Shown in pieces: positions 1 to 8,164 of a stretch of 64,000 bases of DNA. Source of the stretch: Microbacterium natoriense (GTDB taxonomy: Bacteria; Actinomycetota; Actinomycetes; Actinomycetales; Microbacteriaceae); assembly GCF_030816295.1 (NCBI RefSeq), contig NZ_JAUSXV010000001.1:186001-250000 (forward strand). The letters are read 5' to 3'. Made by a program: the position numbers and the translations under genes. Below the pieces are notes generated by a model. The model saw nothing but the letters and a program-made list of their open reading frames with translations, had not been told where the DNA came from and ran no database searches. Position 1 is the stretch's first letter, and every line of letters begins with the position of its first letter.

Positions 1-1
1 G

Positions 2-358
2 ATGCTCGGCATGCTCTGCGCGATGCTCATGCGCCCCCACACGGTCGGCCCCGACGGCATCCGCGTGCGCAGCGGCTTGGAGATCGACGTCGCCGTCTCC
101 TGGAACGACATCGCGTCGATCGCCGTGTCGCGCCGGGTCGACGAACCGAAGCAGCCGCGAGTGTCGGACGGTGAGTACTCCGAGCGGATGCAGAACGAGA
201 CGAACATCCTCATCGAGCTCGAGCGCCCCACCCGCATCCGCCTACCCGGCCTGGCCCCGAAGGGCGGCGAGCATGTCGTCGACAGCATCCGGCTGTGGAC
301 GGACGAGCCGCGCTCGTTCATCGCCGCCGCCCGCCCGTTCCTGACGGCGGCGGCGTGA
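2..358 (+). CDS. C-terminal part of a PH-like membrane-associated protein (5' end outside window)
   Basis: The frame is open from the first base, so the ATG at 2 is probably an internal methionine and the true start lies upstream. The visible 118 residues contain a segment (about residues 17-45) with the alternating pattern of the bacterial PH-like domains found in small actinobacterial membrane proteins: '..GIRVRSGLEIDVAVSWNDI' followed by a basic stretch. A final helix carries 'SFIAAARPFL'. No catalytic motif is visible. The gene ends 3 bp before the oppositely oriented MmcQ/YjbR-like gene. The family assignment is tentative because the N-terminal half is missing. Confidence 0.55.
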   Translation: MLGMLCAMLMRPHTVGPDGIRVRSGLEIDVAVSWNDIASIAVSRRVDEPKQPRVSDGEYSERMQNETNILIELERPTRIRLPGLAPKGGEHVVDSIRLWTDEPRSFIAAARPFLTAAA

Positions 359-361
359 GCG

Positions 362-772
362 TCATTCCAGCCCGCGGGCGGCGAGCCATTCCTTCGCGAC
401 CCGGGCAGGCGCCCTCAGCAGCCAGGCGTCGGCGATGATCTCTACCAAGCGCTCGCTTTCGATCGCGTCGAGCCGCACGAGCAGCCCCGGGTAGCCGTCG
501 AAGTGCGGAATGCTGAACAGCCACTCGGGCTCCGCGGCGAGCAAGGCTTCCTTCTCCTCGACCGAGCCGACCCGCACACCGAGCACCGGGCCCTCCGGCC
601 ATGCACGTCCGAGGGACTCGAGTTGACGCAGGTCGGCACCCGTCGGGCCGCGCATCCAGGCGATCTGACCGCTCTTCAGCCGCCAGGCCGGCTCCCCCGT
701 GTGTCCGCCTGTGCGCTCCTCGACCCCCGGCAGCGCCAGCGCGATCTCCCGGACGTCATCGATCGTGGCCAT
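362..772 (-). CDS. MmcQ/YjbR-like (DUF419) protein
   Basis: This 136-residue protein begins MATIDDVREIALALPGVEE, the typical opening of the MmcQ/YjbR family. Features shared with the family are the early 'PAWRLKSGQIAWMR' strand segment, 'FSIPHFDGYPGLLVRLDAI' in the middle and 'IIADAWLLRAPARVAKEW' near the end. The family has a small alpha/beta fold related to CyaY and is suspected to bind nucleic acid or ligands, but no reaction is established. The gene stands alone, convergent with the partial gene before it and divergent from the membrane protein after it. The length is normal for the family. Confidence 0.85.
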   Translation of the reverse strand: MATIDDVREIALALPGVEERTGGHTGEPAWRLKSGQIAWMRGPTGADLRQLESLGRAWPEGPVLGVRVGSVEEKEALLAAEPEWLFSIPHFDGYPGLLVRLDAIESERLVEIIADAWLLRAPARVAKEWLAARGLE

Positions 773-840
773 GCCACCATCGTCCCGCGCAGCGACCGTC
801 GACGCAACGGCCGGTCAATAGACTCGGGGTGGGGGGAAAC

Positions 841-1617
841 ATGGATTCCGGTCTGCTGTACATCATCGGCCTGTTCGTCGTCGGTATGGGCTTCTCGCTC
901 TGGGCGCTGCTGCGCCCGGATTCGTGGATGCGCGTCGATCGCGTCACGTGGGGGTGGATGCTCAAGGGCGGACGTGACGCAGAGCTGAGCGACGGCGGGC
1001 GCACGTGGATCCGCATCCGTGGCGTGATCGGCATCGTCGTCACGGTGATCGCCTGCGGCGTCCTGCTGTCGCTGCGCGCCGACGCGATCGGCCGCGCCGA
1101 CGCCTCGGACCAGCAGAGGACGAGGGAAGAACAACGGCAGCAAGTGGCCGAGGCGTGGGGAGCCGCCGGAGACGGCATCCGCGTGCTCGTTCCGACCGGT
1201 GGCGCGGCCTCCGATTCGATCGCCCCCGAAGAGGTGGCTTCGACCATCACAGGCTTCCAGGTGGTGCAGGACGACGGTGCGAGTCCCGAGTATCTGCGCG
1301 AGCTCCCCGTGTTCCGCAACGGCGACGAGCTCGTGATGCGCAAAGACGAGTTGGCGACGGTCTTCGCAGGCGTCGACCTGCTCATCGGCACTACCTCGGT
1401 ATGCGACGTGAGCAAGGTGATCGTCACGTCCGAACCGGACCGCGTGGTGCTCGACGTCGTCTACGCGACGACCGCGTCGTACGGCGGCTCGTTCACCTGC
1501 ACGCAGAAGTCCATCGGAAACGTCGGTCTGACCCCCGTGGACCTGCCGGAGCCGCTGGGCGACAGAACCGTCGCGCTGGCTGACGGCACCACCCTCACGG
1601 AGATCGGTTCGCGCTGA
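841..1617 (+). CDS. hypothetical membrane-anchored protein
   Basis: The 258-residue product has two hydrophobic segments near the N terminus (about residues 4-22 and 58-78), separated by a short loop with tryptophans. A charged, glutamine/arginine-rich stretch and a long polar domain of about 160 residues follow, presumably outside the membrane. That domain has two cysteines (in 'TTSVCDV' and 'SFTCTQK') that could pair. I do not recognise the family. The ATG at 841 is chosen because a G-rich ribosome-binding stretch ends five bases upstream and a TAGACT -10-like hexamer lies at 818-823. Its 3' end faces the GH38 gene across a palindromic repeat. Confidence 0.7.
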   Translation: MDSGLLYIIGLFVVGMGFSLWALLRPDSWMRVDRVTWGWMLKGGRDAELSDGGRTWIRIRGVIGIVVTVIACGVLLSLRADAIGRADASDQQRTREEQRQQVAEAWGAAGDGIRVLVPTGGAASDSIAPEEVASTITGFQVVQDDGASPEYLRELPVFRNGDELVMRKDELATVFAGVDLLIGTTSVCDVSKVIVTSEPDRVVLDVVYATTASYGGSFTCTQKSIGNVGLTPVDLPEPLGDRTVALADGTTLTEIGSR

Positions 1618-1621
1618 CCTC

Positions 1622-1660
1622 CTGCGCTCCGCCGACTGCGCTCCGCCGACTGCGCTCCGC
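1622..1660. repeat. 14-bp tandem repeat, about 2.8 copies
   Basis: CTGCGCTCCGCCGA occurs twice in full (1622-1635, 1636-1649) and again as its first 11 bases (1650-1660), immediately after the stop codon at 1617. It abuts the left arm of the inverted repeat that begins at 1662. Confidence 0.9.
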
Positions 1661-1661
1661 G

Positions 1662-1741
1662 CGAAAAGTCGGAGTCCCCTGGAGACGCGCCGCCCGGAGC
1701 ACCCCGGGCACCGTGTGTCGCGACGAGACTCCGACTTTTCG
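1662..1741. repeat. Palindromic intergenic element, copy 1 (AAAAGTCGGAG arms)
   Basis: Perfect 15-bp arms CGAAAAGTCGGAGTC (1662-1676) and its complement (1727-1741) flank about 50 bp that contain CCCGG and GTGTCGCG blocks. It sits between two convergent genes and could fold into a long hairpin that ends transcription from both sides. The same arms recur at 60976-61061, again between convergent genes. Confidence 0.85.
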
Positions 1742-1760
1742 AGCGCGGCGCTGCGCGTTC

Positions 1761-4751
1761 TCAGCGCACGATGCGGACGGTTCGCACCTCGAAAGGACGC
1801 AGCGACAGCGCGGCGCCGAGCCGCGGAGCGTCGAGTTCGTCTTCGATCAGCGTGACTTCGCGCACCTCGCGATGCTCGAAAGCGACCGCGAGTTCGCCTG
1901 ACATCCGGCGTCCGAGCGACTCGTAGAGCCGCACGATCACATCACCCGAGCCGTCGGCCGCGAGCTTGACGCCCGACACGACGATGCCGTCGCCGGACAC
2001 GGAGACGAGTGGCTCCACCTCGCGCTCACCATGCACCGTCGTCGACGGGGAGTTGAGCGCGATGCCCTCGGCGGTCGCGATCGCGGCGTCCGCTCCGATC
2101 ACGAAGCCGACCTGGATCTCGTGGCGACCGTGGTCGGTGTCGGGATCAGGGAACCGCGGTGCGCGCAGCATCGAGAGCCGCAAGGTCGTGGTCACGTCGT
2201 CGTCGGACACCTCGCGCGAGGTGTCGTAGCCGTAGATCGAGTCGTTCACGAGGGCCACGCCGAAGTCCTGCTCGCGCACCAGCACGAAGCGGTGCATCGA
2301 GGTCTCGAACTTCGCCGCCTCCCAGCTCGTGTTCGTGTGCGTCACGCGCGCCTGGTATCCGAACTGCGTCTCGGCCTCGGTGTGCGCAGCCTGCACATCG
2401 AGCGGGAACGCGAGCTTCAGCAGCTTCTCGGTCTCGTGCCAGTCGATGTCGTTGCGCAACGCGACGGTACGAGAATCCGGTCGCAGGGAGATGGTCTGCT
2501 CGATCGACGACTCGGAGAACCGGCGGGTCACCGTCACGACGGCGGCGCCATCGACGAGGGATGCCGTGATCGACGACACCTCGGTGAGATCGACGACACT
2601 GTTGCGGTAGTAGCGGTCGATGTCCCACGCATCCCACATGTTGGGGAAGTCCTGGTGCAGCTGGAACAGGTTCGCCGCGCGCCCCGGCGCCACCGCCTCA
2701 CGGCCCGTGGACTTGTCGACGGCAGAGGTGATCAGGCCGTCCCCCGAGACGAGCACCGAGACGAGGTCGTTCTCCAGTCGCCAGCCTCCGCCCTCTTCAG
2801 TCAGGGAGGTGGGGCGTTTCGTCTCGCTCCGCTCGCTCAACGACCGAGTATCGAGGGCAGCGCCGGTCGTCGGGTCGAACCGCAGTTCGCGCTCGCCTTC
2901 GCCCGCGAGCGAACGGCGAGCGGCATCCGAGAGCTTCCGCGCCTGCTCGAGCACCTCGGTGAGCACCTCGACGGCCTCGCGATGCACCCAGGCGATCGAG
3001 GTGCCGGGAAGGATGTCGTGGAACTCGTGCAGCAGCACGGTCTGCCACAGGCGATCGAGCTCGTCCTGCGGATACGCGGCCCCCGTGCGCACAGCATCCG
3101 TCGCCGCCCACAGCTCAGCCTCGACCAGAGCGTGCTCCGCCCAACGGTGCAGCGCCTTCGTGGCGTGCTGGCTGGTCAGGGTCCCCCGGTGGAGCTCGAG
3201 GTACAGCTCTCCGACCCAGATCGCCGGATGCGGCAGCTCGGCGCGCGCGGCGTCGAAGAAGACGTCGGGATGCTCCCAGACCACCTGCGCGCTGCCCTCG
3301 AGGTCGGCCAGTCGGGACGCCTTTCCGGTCATCTCGCGCGTGGTGCCTCCGCCGCCGTCGCCCCAGCCCACCGGTGCGATCGAGCGGGAGGAGACGCGGT
3401 TCTCCTTGAACTGGCGCGAGGCCTTGGCGACCTCCATCCCGCTCAGCTGCGAGTTGTAGGTGTCCATCGAAGGGAAGTGCGTGAACATCTGCGAACCGTC
3501 GATGCCCTCCCACAGGAACGTGTGGTGCGGGAAGACGTTCTGCTGATTCCACGAGATCTTCTGCGTGAAGAACCACTCGAACCCGGCACGGCGCATGAGC
3601 TGGGGCAGCGCCGGCGAGTAGCCGAAGCTGTCGGGCAGCCACACGCCCTTCGAGCGGATGCCGAACTCGCTCTCGAAGAACCGCTGGCCGTATTGGAACT
3701 GGCGCACGAGCGACTCGCCAGATGGCATGACCGTGTCGGACTCGACCCACATGCCGCCCAGCGGCAGGAATCGCCCTTCCGCCACCGCTGCCTTGACGCG
3801 GGTGTAGACCTCGGGGCGGTGCTCCTTGAGCCAGGCGTATTGCTGCGCGCTGGACATGCCGTACTGGAACCCGGGCTGCTCCTCGAGCAGCGTGGTCATC
3901 GACGACGTCGTGCGGGCCACCTTGCGGATCGTCTCGCGCACGGGCCACAGCCAGGCCGAGTCGATGTGGGCGTGGCCGACGGCGGAGATGCGGTGCGCGC
4001 TCGCCTCTGCGGGAGCGGCGAGCACGTCAGCGAGCTTCGCCCGAGCGTCGGATGCCGTCTCGGCGATGCGCTGCAGGTCGAGCACGTCGAGGGCGTCGTC
4101 CATCGCCTGCAGGATGCGCATGCGGCGCGGCGAGGTCGCAGGAAGCTCCGCCTGCAGCTCGAACAGCACCTCGAGGTCGAGGGACAGCTCGAAGATCTCC
4201 TGCTCGAACACCGCGAGGTCGATGCGTCGGGTGCGGTACAGCGGCTCGGGAGAGGACGTGCGGATGTCGCCCTCCTGCGTCGGCAGGAACGGGTGGTAGT
4301 CCAGCAGCACGGGGTTCGCCGCCGCCTCGAGGTAGAGCTCGACCGGCTCGTCGCCGTGCGCCGACTCGGCGACGGGCACCCACTGGTTGCGCGGATTGAT
4401 GCTCTTCACCGGAGTGCCGTCTGGGCGGTACGCGAGCGCCTCGCACTGGAAACCCGGCATGTTGATGTCGAAGCCGAGGTCGATCACGGCCTCGACGCGA
4501 CGGCCCGCCCACTCCGCGGGAACGCGGCCCGAGAGCTTGAACCACGTGGTCGACCAGGCTGGTCCCCACGCGCTCGGCACGGCGACCGGCGCGAAGTCGA
4601 GGGCCAGCCCGTCTGCCGGCGCGATCGGCTCACCCGGCAGCTCGTGAGCCTCGACGGTCAGGGGCACGGATGCCGAGTGGATGGCGGGGCGGATGCGCTC
4701 ATCGAGCACCCGCTTGACGCGGCCGAGGGTGAGAGTGGTGTCGTCATGCAT
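1761..4751 (-). CDS. GH38 alpha-mannosidase, cytoplasmic
   Basis: The 996-residue length fits Ams1-type GH38 enzymes. The family zinc/catalytic motif GHAHIDSAWLW is at about residues 259-269. WLPDSFGYS at 371-379 carries Asp374, the expected nucleophile. The C-terminal half has the family's beta-sandwich character. No signal peptide is seen, so it should act inside the cell on imported alpha-mannosides. The start ATG at 4751 has GGAG about 12 bases upstream. It is the last gene of the minus-strand set (binding protein, two permeases, GH20, GH38) but has its own upstream operator-like site at 4799-4812. Residues about 635-647 (SLSERSETKRP) come from a dispersed DNA repeat that also occurs in cysD. 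In context it would trim high-mannose N-glycans. Confidence 0.95.
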   Translation of the reverse strand: MHDDTTLTLGRVKRVLDERIRPAIHSASVPLTVEAHELPGEPIAPADGLALDFAPVAVPSAWGPAWSTTWFKLSGRVPAEWAGRRVEAVIDLGFDINMPGFQCEALAYRPDGTPVKSINPRNQWVPVAESAHGDEPVELYLEAAANPVLLDYHPFLPTQEGDIRTSSPEPLYRTRRIDLAVFEQEIFELSLDLEVLFELQAELPATSPRRMRILQAMDDALDVLDLQRIAETASDARAKLADVLAAPAEASAHRISAVGHAHIDSAWLWPVRETIRKVARTTSSMTTLLEEQPGFQYGMSSAQQYAWLKEHRPEVYTRVKAAVAEGRFLPLGGMWVESDTVMPSGESLVRQFQYGQRFFESEFGIRSKGVWLPDSFGYSPALPQLMRRAGFEWFFTQKISWNQQNVFPHHTFLWEGIDGSQMFTHFPSMDTYNSQLSGMEVAKASRQFKENRVSSRSIAPVGWGDGGGGTTREMTGKASRLADLEGSAQVVWEHPDVFFDAARAELPHPAIWVGELYLELHRGTLTSQHATKALHRWAEHALVEAELWAATDAVRTGAAYPQDELDRLWQTVLLHEFHDILPGTSIAWVHREAVEVLTEVLEQARKLSDAARRSLAGEGERELRFDPTTGAALDTRSLSERSETKRPTSLTEEGGGWRLENDLVSVLVSGDGLITSAVDKSTGREAVAPGRAANLFQLHQDFPNMWDAWDIDRYYRNSVVDLTEVSSITASLVDGAAVVTVTRRFSESSIEQTISLRPDSRTVALRNDIDWHETEKLLKLAFPLDVQAAHTEAETQFGYQARVTHTNTSWEAAKFETSMHRFVLVREQDFGVALVNDSIYGYDTSREVSDDDVTTTLRLSMLRAPRFPDPDTDHGRHEIQVGFVIGADAAIATAEGIALNSPSTTVHGEREVEPLVSVSGDGIVVSGVKLAADGSGDVIVRLYESLGRRMSGELAVAFEHREVREVTLIEDELDAPRLGAALSLRPFEVRTVRIVR
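2812..2847. repeat. Dispersed repeat A, copy inside the GH38 gene
   Basis: GCGTTTCGTCTCGCTCCGCT followed by CGCTCAACGACCG. Near-copies lie at 46321-46356, 49915-49954 (inverted), 50869-50900 and, more degenerate, 38379-38407. Here it is read in frame and adds a charged peptide between the catalytic and C-terminal parts of the mannosidase. Confidence 0.85.
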
Positions 4752-4798
4752 GAAGGAGCGTCTCCGGTCGACGGTCGAGGTTTACTCAGGTTACTTTA

Positions 4799-4812
4799 CT
4801 AAAGCGATATAG
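4799..4812. promoter_or_regulatory. Probable LacI-type operator (CTAAA-CG family) upstream of GH38
   Basis: CTAAAGCGATATAG is an imperfect palindrome centred on CG (5 of 7 positions match between halves). It lies 48 bp upstream of the GH38 start in the 87-bp gap after the GH20 gene. Related sites are at 9503-9520 and 11992-12005. The likely ligand is the LacI-type regulator encoded at 10895-11917. Confidence 0.6.
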
Positions 4813-4838
4813 CCCACGGGTCGATCCGGTGTCCGACG

Positions 4839-6308
4839 CTACGGCGCGAGCGGGGTGCTCGGAGCGGGGACGCCGATGCGCTCATCGACCTCGCGGAACT
4901 CGGCGAGTGCCAGCTGCGATCCCCCGTTCCAGGCCCGCTCGGCCATGGCGCGAAGCGGCGAGCGGATGCCGGCGAGCACCTGCTCAGCACTCTGCGCGTC
5001 CGCGTCGTCCGACCACACCGAGAACACTGAACCGCGCAGGGAGGACGGGTAGGGCTGGGCGATCTCCTGGCGCGTTCCGTCGGTCAGCGCAGGGAACAGC
5101 CCCGGGTGCCAGTCGGCCTCCCATATCCTCGCGCTCGTGGGGTAGACGTACCCCGCCTTCTCGCCCAGCACGTAGTAGAACAGCGTGTCGTGGAAGTTCA
5201 CGAGCTCATGTCCGGCGGTCAGCGCGGCCGACAGTGGGCTCATCCCGGCATGCCAGTTCGTCCACCAGGCCAGCGCCACCTGCGGGTCGAGCGCCACGAC
5301 CTGCCCTCGCAGCATCCCGTCGTTCCAGACGCGGGCGGCGAGACCGCGCTCACGCAGGTGGACCGCAGTCCGGTTCACGAAGTCGGTGAGCAGATCGAAT
5401 CCCGTGGCCTGCTCGCCGAAGCGCTCACGTGCCGCCTGCTGAAGCACGGGATTGTCGTCGATGCGGGCGAAGTCGACGAACTCGTCACCGCCGAGGTTCC
5501 AGCGCGTGCTGTGAGGGAACAGCCGGGCGACGTCGTCGATCAGCATGTGCGCGAAAGCCACAGCGTCGTCGCGGGTGATGTCGAGAGCGTGGTCGATCGG
5601 ACGCCCGTCGGATGCGGCGAGCCGCAGCTCAGGACGTGAGGCGAGGACGTGCCCCAAGTGCCCCGGCATGTCGAGCGAAGGGACCAGATCGATGTGCAGG
5701 TCGGCTGCAGCATCGGCGATCTTCCGCGCCTCCGCACGTGAGACGTGCAGCGGCGAGACGACCTCGGCGAAAGAGTCGGACCCGATCCGGAACCCCTCGT
5801 TCTCCGACAGGTGCCACTGGAACGAGTTGATGCCGACATCGGCGAGAACGGGGAGCAGCTCGAGGATCCACGCCGCAGCGAAGTGCTTGCGCGCCGCGTC
5901 CAGATGAAAGCCGCGCTCCGGCACCGCGGGCGCGGACCGCACGCGACCGCGAGGCACCGCGCCCTGAGCTCGCAGGTTGTGCAGCACCTGCCTGGTCGCG
6001 CGGAAGGCGCCTTCGGGGGTCGATGCGCGCACCTCGATGTCGTCGTCGACGTCGATCGAGAACGCCTCCGCGACGTCGCCCTCGGCCTCAGTCTCGGCCG
6101 GGCGTCGCAGGCGCACGATCTGCCGATCGCCGCCGGGAATGCCCCGCTCTGCGAGCTCGCGCTCGAGACGCAACGCCTCGGCGCTCAGCGACGGCTCGTC
6201 GGTGACGACCCGCACGGCGTTCGGCCGCCAGAATCCGCCCGTCAGTGCGGCGAGCTGCGGCTGCGGGATCGCAAGCCACCTCGGCGAGATCTCGGCATCC
6301 GCTGTCAT
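4839..6308 (-). CDS. GH20 beta-N-acetylhexosaminidase, cytoplasmic
   Basis: The 489 residues begin with an alpha/beta GH20b-like domain (about 1-125), followed by a TIM barrel. The barrel has family landmarks: GFHLDAARKHF (133-143), WHLSENEGFR (165-174), SLDMPGH (211-217) and WNLGGDEF (270-277). Asp275-Glu276 in the last one are the substrate-assisted catalytic pair. There is no signal peptide. The ATG at 6308 overlaps the permease stop codon (ATGA), which indicates translational coupling in one operon with the importer. It would remove terminal beta-linked GlcNAc or GalNAc from imported glycans, for example GlcNAc antennae of N-glycans. The exact substrate is inferred from neighbours. Confidence 0.9.
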   Translation of the reverse strand: MTADAEISPRWLAIPQPQLAALTGGFWRPNAVRVVTDEPSLSAEALRLERELAERGIPGGDRQIVRLRRPAETEAEGDVAEAFSIDVDDDIEVRASTPEGAFRATRQVLHNLRAQGAVPRGRVRSAPAVPERGFHLDAARKHFAAAWILELLPVLADVGINSFQWHLSENEGFRIGSDSFAEVVSPLHVSRAEARKIADAAADLHIDLVPSLDMPGHLGHVLASRPELRLAASDGRPIDHALDITRDDAVAFAHMLIDDVARLFPHSTRWNLGGDEFVDFARIDDNPVLQQAARERFGEQATGFDLLTDFVNRTAVHLRERGLAARVWNDGMLRGQVVALDPQVALAWWTNWHAGMSPLSAALTAGHELVNFHDTLFYYVLGEKAGYVYPTSARIWEADWHPGLFPALTDGTRQEIAQPYPSSLRGSVFSVWSDDADAQSAEQVLAGIRSPLRAMAERAWNGGSQLALAEFREVDERIGVPAPSTPLAP

Positions 6309-7195
6309 CCCTTGACGCTGCCCTCTTCGACGCCTTTGAAGAACTGCCGCTGCAGCGCGGCGAAGAGCAGGATGATCGGCACGAGCGCGATCATCGTGCC
6401 GGCGGCGATCACGCGCGGATTCGCCGCGAAGTTGGAGCTCAGGTACTGCATGCCGACCGTGAGCGTGTAGTTCGCCGGATCCGAGAGCACGACGAGTGGC
6501 CACAGGAAGTCGTCCCACGCCCCGATGAACGCGAACAGCGCGACCACCGAGACCATGCCGCGCACGTTCGGCCACACGATGTGACGCAGCCGCTGCATGG
6601 TGTTCGCACCGTCGATCGTGGCCGCGTCCAGCGTGTCGGGCGGGATCATGCGGCACGCCGCCATCATCAGCAGCACGTTGATCGCGGCGATCGCGCCCGG
6701 CAGGAAGACGCCCCAGAGCGTGTTCGCGAGACCGAGGGACTTCACCGTGAGGTACTGGCTCGTCAGCGTGACCTCTCCGGGGAGGAGCAGCGTGGAGAAG
6801 ATGACCGCCAGCACGATCCACTTGCCGCGGAACTTCATGGTTCCCAGCGCGTAGCCGCCGATCGTGGCGAACACGACGTTGGTGACCACTGTGCCCACGC
6901 CGACGAGCAGGGAGTGCCAGGCGTAGTCGAGCACCGGGATCGTGCGGAACACCTCGGCGTAGTTGTCGAGCGTCGGCGCCGAGGGGATCAGAGATGGAGG
7001 GAAGTCGTAGATGTTCTCGGTCGCGCCCTTGAAAGACGTCGACATCTGCCAGAGGAAGGGGAACACCATGATCGCGAGCACGATCAGCAGCAGGGCGTAC
7101 TTTCCGATCAGGCCGCCGAGCGACGGCTTCATGATGTCGGCCGAGCCCTTGGTGCGGTACGCGCGCTCGCGTCGCAGCTCCTGGTTCACGCTCAT
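6305..7195 (-). CDS. CUT1 sugar ABC transporter permease (MalG type)
   Basis: The 296-residue inner-membrane protein has six predicted helices and the MalG-type EAA loop with 'DAATIDGANTMQRLRHIVWP' around residues 195-215, where it would touch the ATPase. The N terminus is cytoplasmic and basic. The gene overlaps the upstream permease by 4 bp and the downstream GH20 gene by 4 bp, so the proteins should be made together. Neighbouring hydrolases point to an N-glycan-derived oligosaccharide as cargo. No ATPase gene is present in the locus. Actinobacteria often serve several CUT1 importers with one MsiK/MsmK-type ATPase encoded elsewhere, which is likely here. Confidence 0.92.
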   Translation of the reverse strand: MSVNQELRRERAYRTKGSADIMKPSLGGLIGKYALLLIVLAIMVFPFLWQMSTSFKGATENIYDFPPSLIPSAPTLDNYAEVFRTIPVLDYAWHSLLVGVGTVVTNVVFATIGGYALGTMKFRGKWIVLAVIFSTLLLPGEVTLTSQYLTVKSLGLANTLWGVFLPGAIAAINVLLMMAACRMIPPDTLDAATIDGANTMQRLRHIVWPNVRGMVSVVALFAFIGAWDDFLWPLVVLSDPANYTLTVGMQYLSSNFAANPRVIAAGTMIALVPIILLFAALQRQFFKGVEEGSVKG

Positions 7196-8139
7196 CGGGT
7201 GACCCCCTGCGTGCTGCGCGCGATCTTCGCGGCCTTCGCCGTGCGCCTCGTGGCGAGCGCCTCCTTGATCGTGTCGCTGTTGTTGATCACGCCGACGACC
7301 GCGAGCGGCACGAGTGTCAGGAGGAACAGCACGAGCGAGATCGCCGACGCATACCCCACCTGACCGTTCAGTCCCTTGCCCATCGACTGGATCAGCATGA
7401 CCATGCTCATCGCCCGACCGCCTGGTCCGCCCGATCCGTTGGAGAGCACGTAGAGCTCGGTGAAGACGCGCATCGCCCCGACGCAGACCAGCACCGAGAC
7501 GAGCATCATCGGCCCGCGCACGCCCGGGACGGTCACGGACCAGAAACGGCGCCAGCGGCCGGCGCCGTCCATCGCCGCCGCCTCATGCAGCTCACGACCG
7601 ACGTTGCCGAGCGCTGCGAGGTACACGACCATGTAGTAGCCGAGACCCTTCCACACGGTGAGGCCGATCGCGCAGCCGATGAGCAGCCAGCGATCCGAGA
7701 GGAACTCGATGGGCCGATCGGCGAGGCCGAAGAACTTCAGCGCGGAGTTCACTGTGCCGCTACCAGAGAACAGGAACTCCCAGACGATCGCCACGACCAC
7801 GGCCGAGGCGATCACCGGGAAGTAGAAGGTGGTGCGGAAGAACCCGATTCCCGGGATCTTGCTGTGCACGAGCATCGCGAGCAGCAGGGGCAGGAATGTC
7901 AGCAGCGGCACGCAGACCACGACGTAGACGAGCGAGGTCGACAGGGCGTACCCGAACCTCTCGTCTTCGAACAGCTTCGCGAAGTTCGCGAGGCCGACGA
8001 ACTCCGCGGGGCGGAGGGGACGAGCATCCGTGAACGCCAGCATCACGGTGTTCAGGAACGGCCACAGCGCGAACACGAACACCCAGATCACCGCCGGCAG
8101 CACCAGCAGATACGGCGTGAACCATCTCTGTCTCTTCAC
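7192..8139 (-). CDS. CUT1 sugar ABC transporter permease (MalF type)
   Basis: This is the 315-residue partner permease. The chosen start is the GTG at 8139 (VKRQRWFTPYLLVLP..), which has GGAGAGGACG a few bases upstream; an arginine-rich frame open further upstream has no support. Six helices are visible, with the EAA loop 'RELHEAAAMDGAGRWRRFW' near residue 200. It lies 25 bp after the binding-protein stop and overlaps the MalG-type permease by 4 bp. It forms the translocation channel for the sugar bound by the lipoprotein encoded just upstream. Confidence 0.92.
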   Translation of the reverse strand: MKRQRWFTPYLLVLPAVIWVFVFALWPFLNTVMLAFTDARPLRPAEFVGLANFAKLFEDERFGYALSTSLVYVVVCVPLLTFLPLLLAMLVHSKIPGIGFFRTTFYFPVIASAVVVAIVWEFLFSGSGTVNSALKFFGLADRPIEFLSDRWLLIGCAIGLTVWKGLGYYMVVYLAALGNVGRELHEAAAMDGAGRWRRFWSVTVPGVRGPMMLVSVLVCVGAMRVFTELYVLSNGSGGPGGRAMSMVMLIQSMGKGLNGQVGYASAISLVLFLLTLVPLAVVGVINNSDTIKEALATRRTAKAAKIARSTQGVTR

Positions 8140-8164
8140 GGTCTCGTCCTCTCCGCCGCGGCGC

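Noticed and set aside
2031..4802. Very long open frame on the plus strand opposite the GH38 gene
   Set aside because: It is rich in Arg, Val, His and Leu without domains, and mirrors a strongly recognised enzyme. High third-position GC keeps the antisense frame open.
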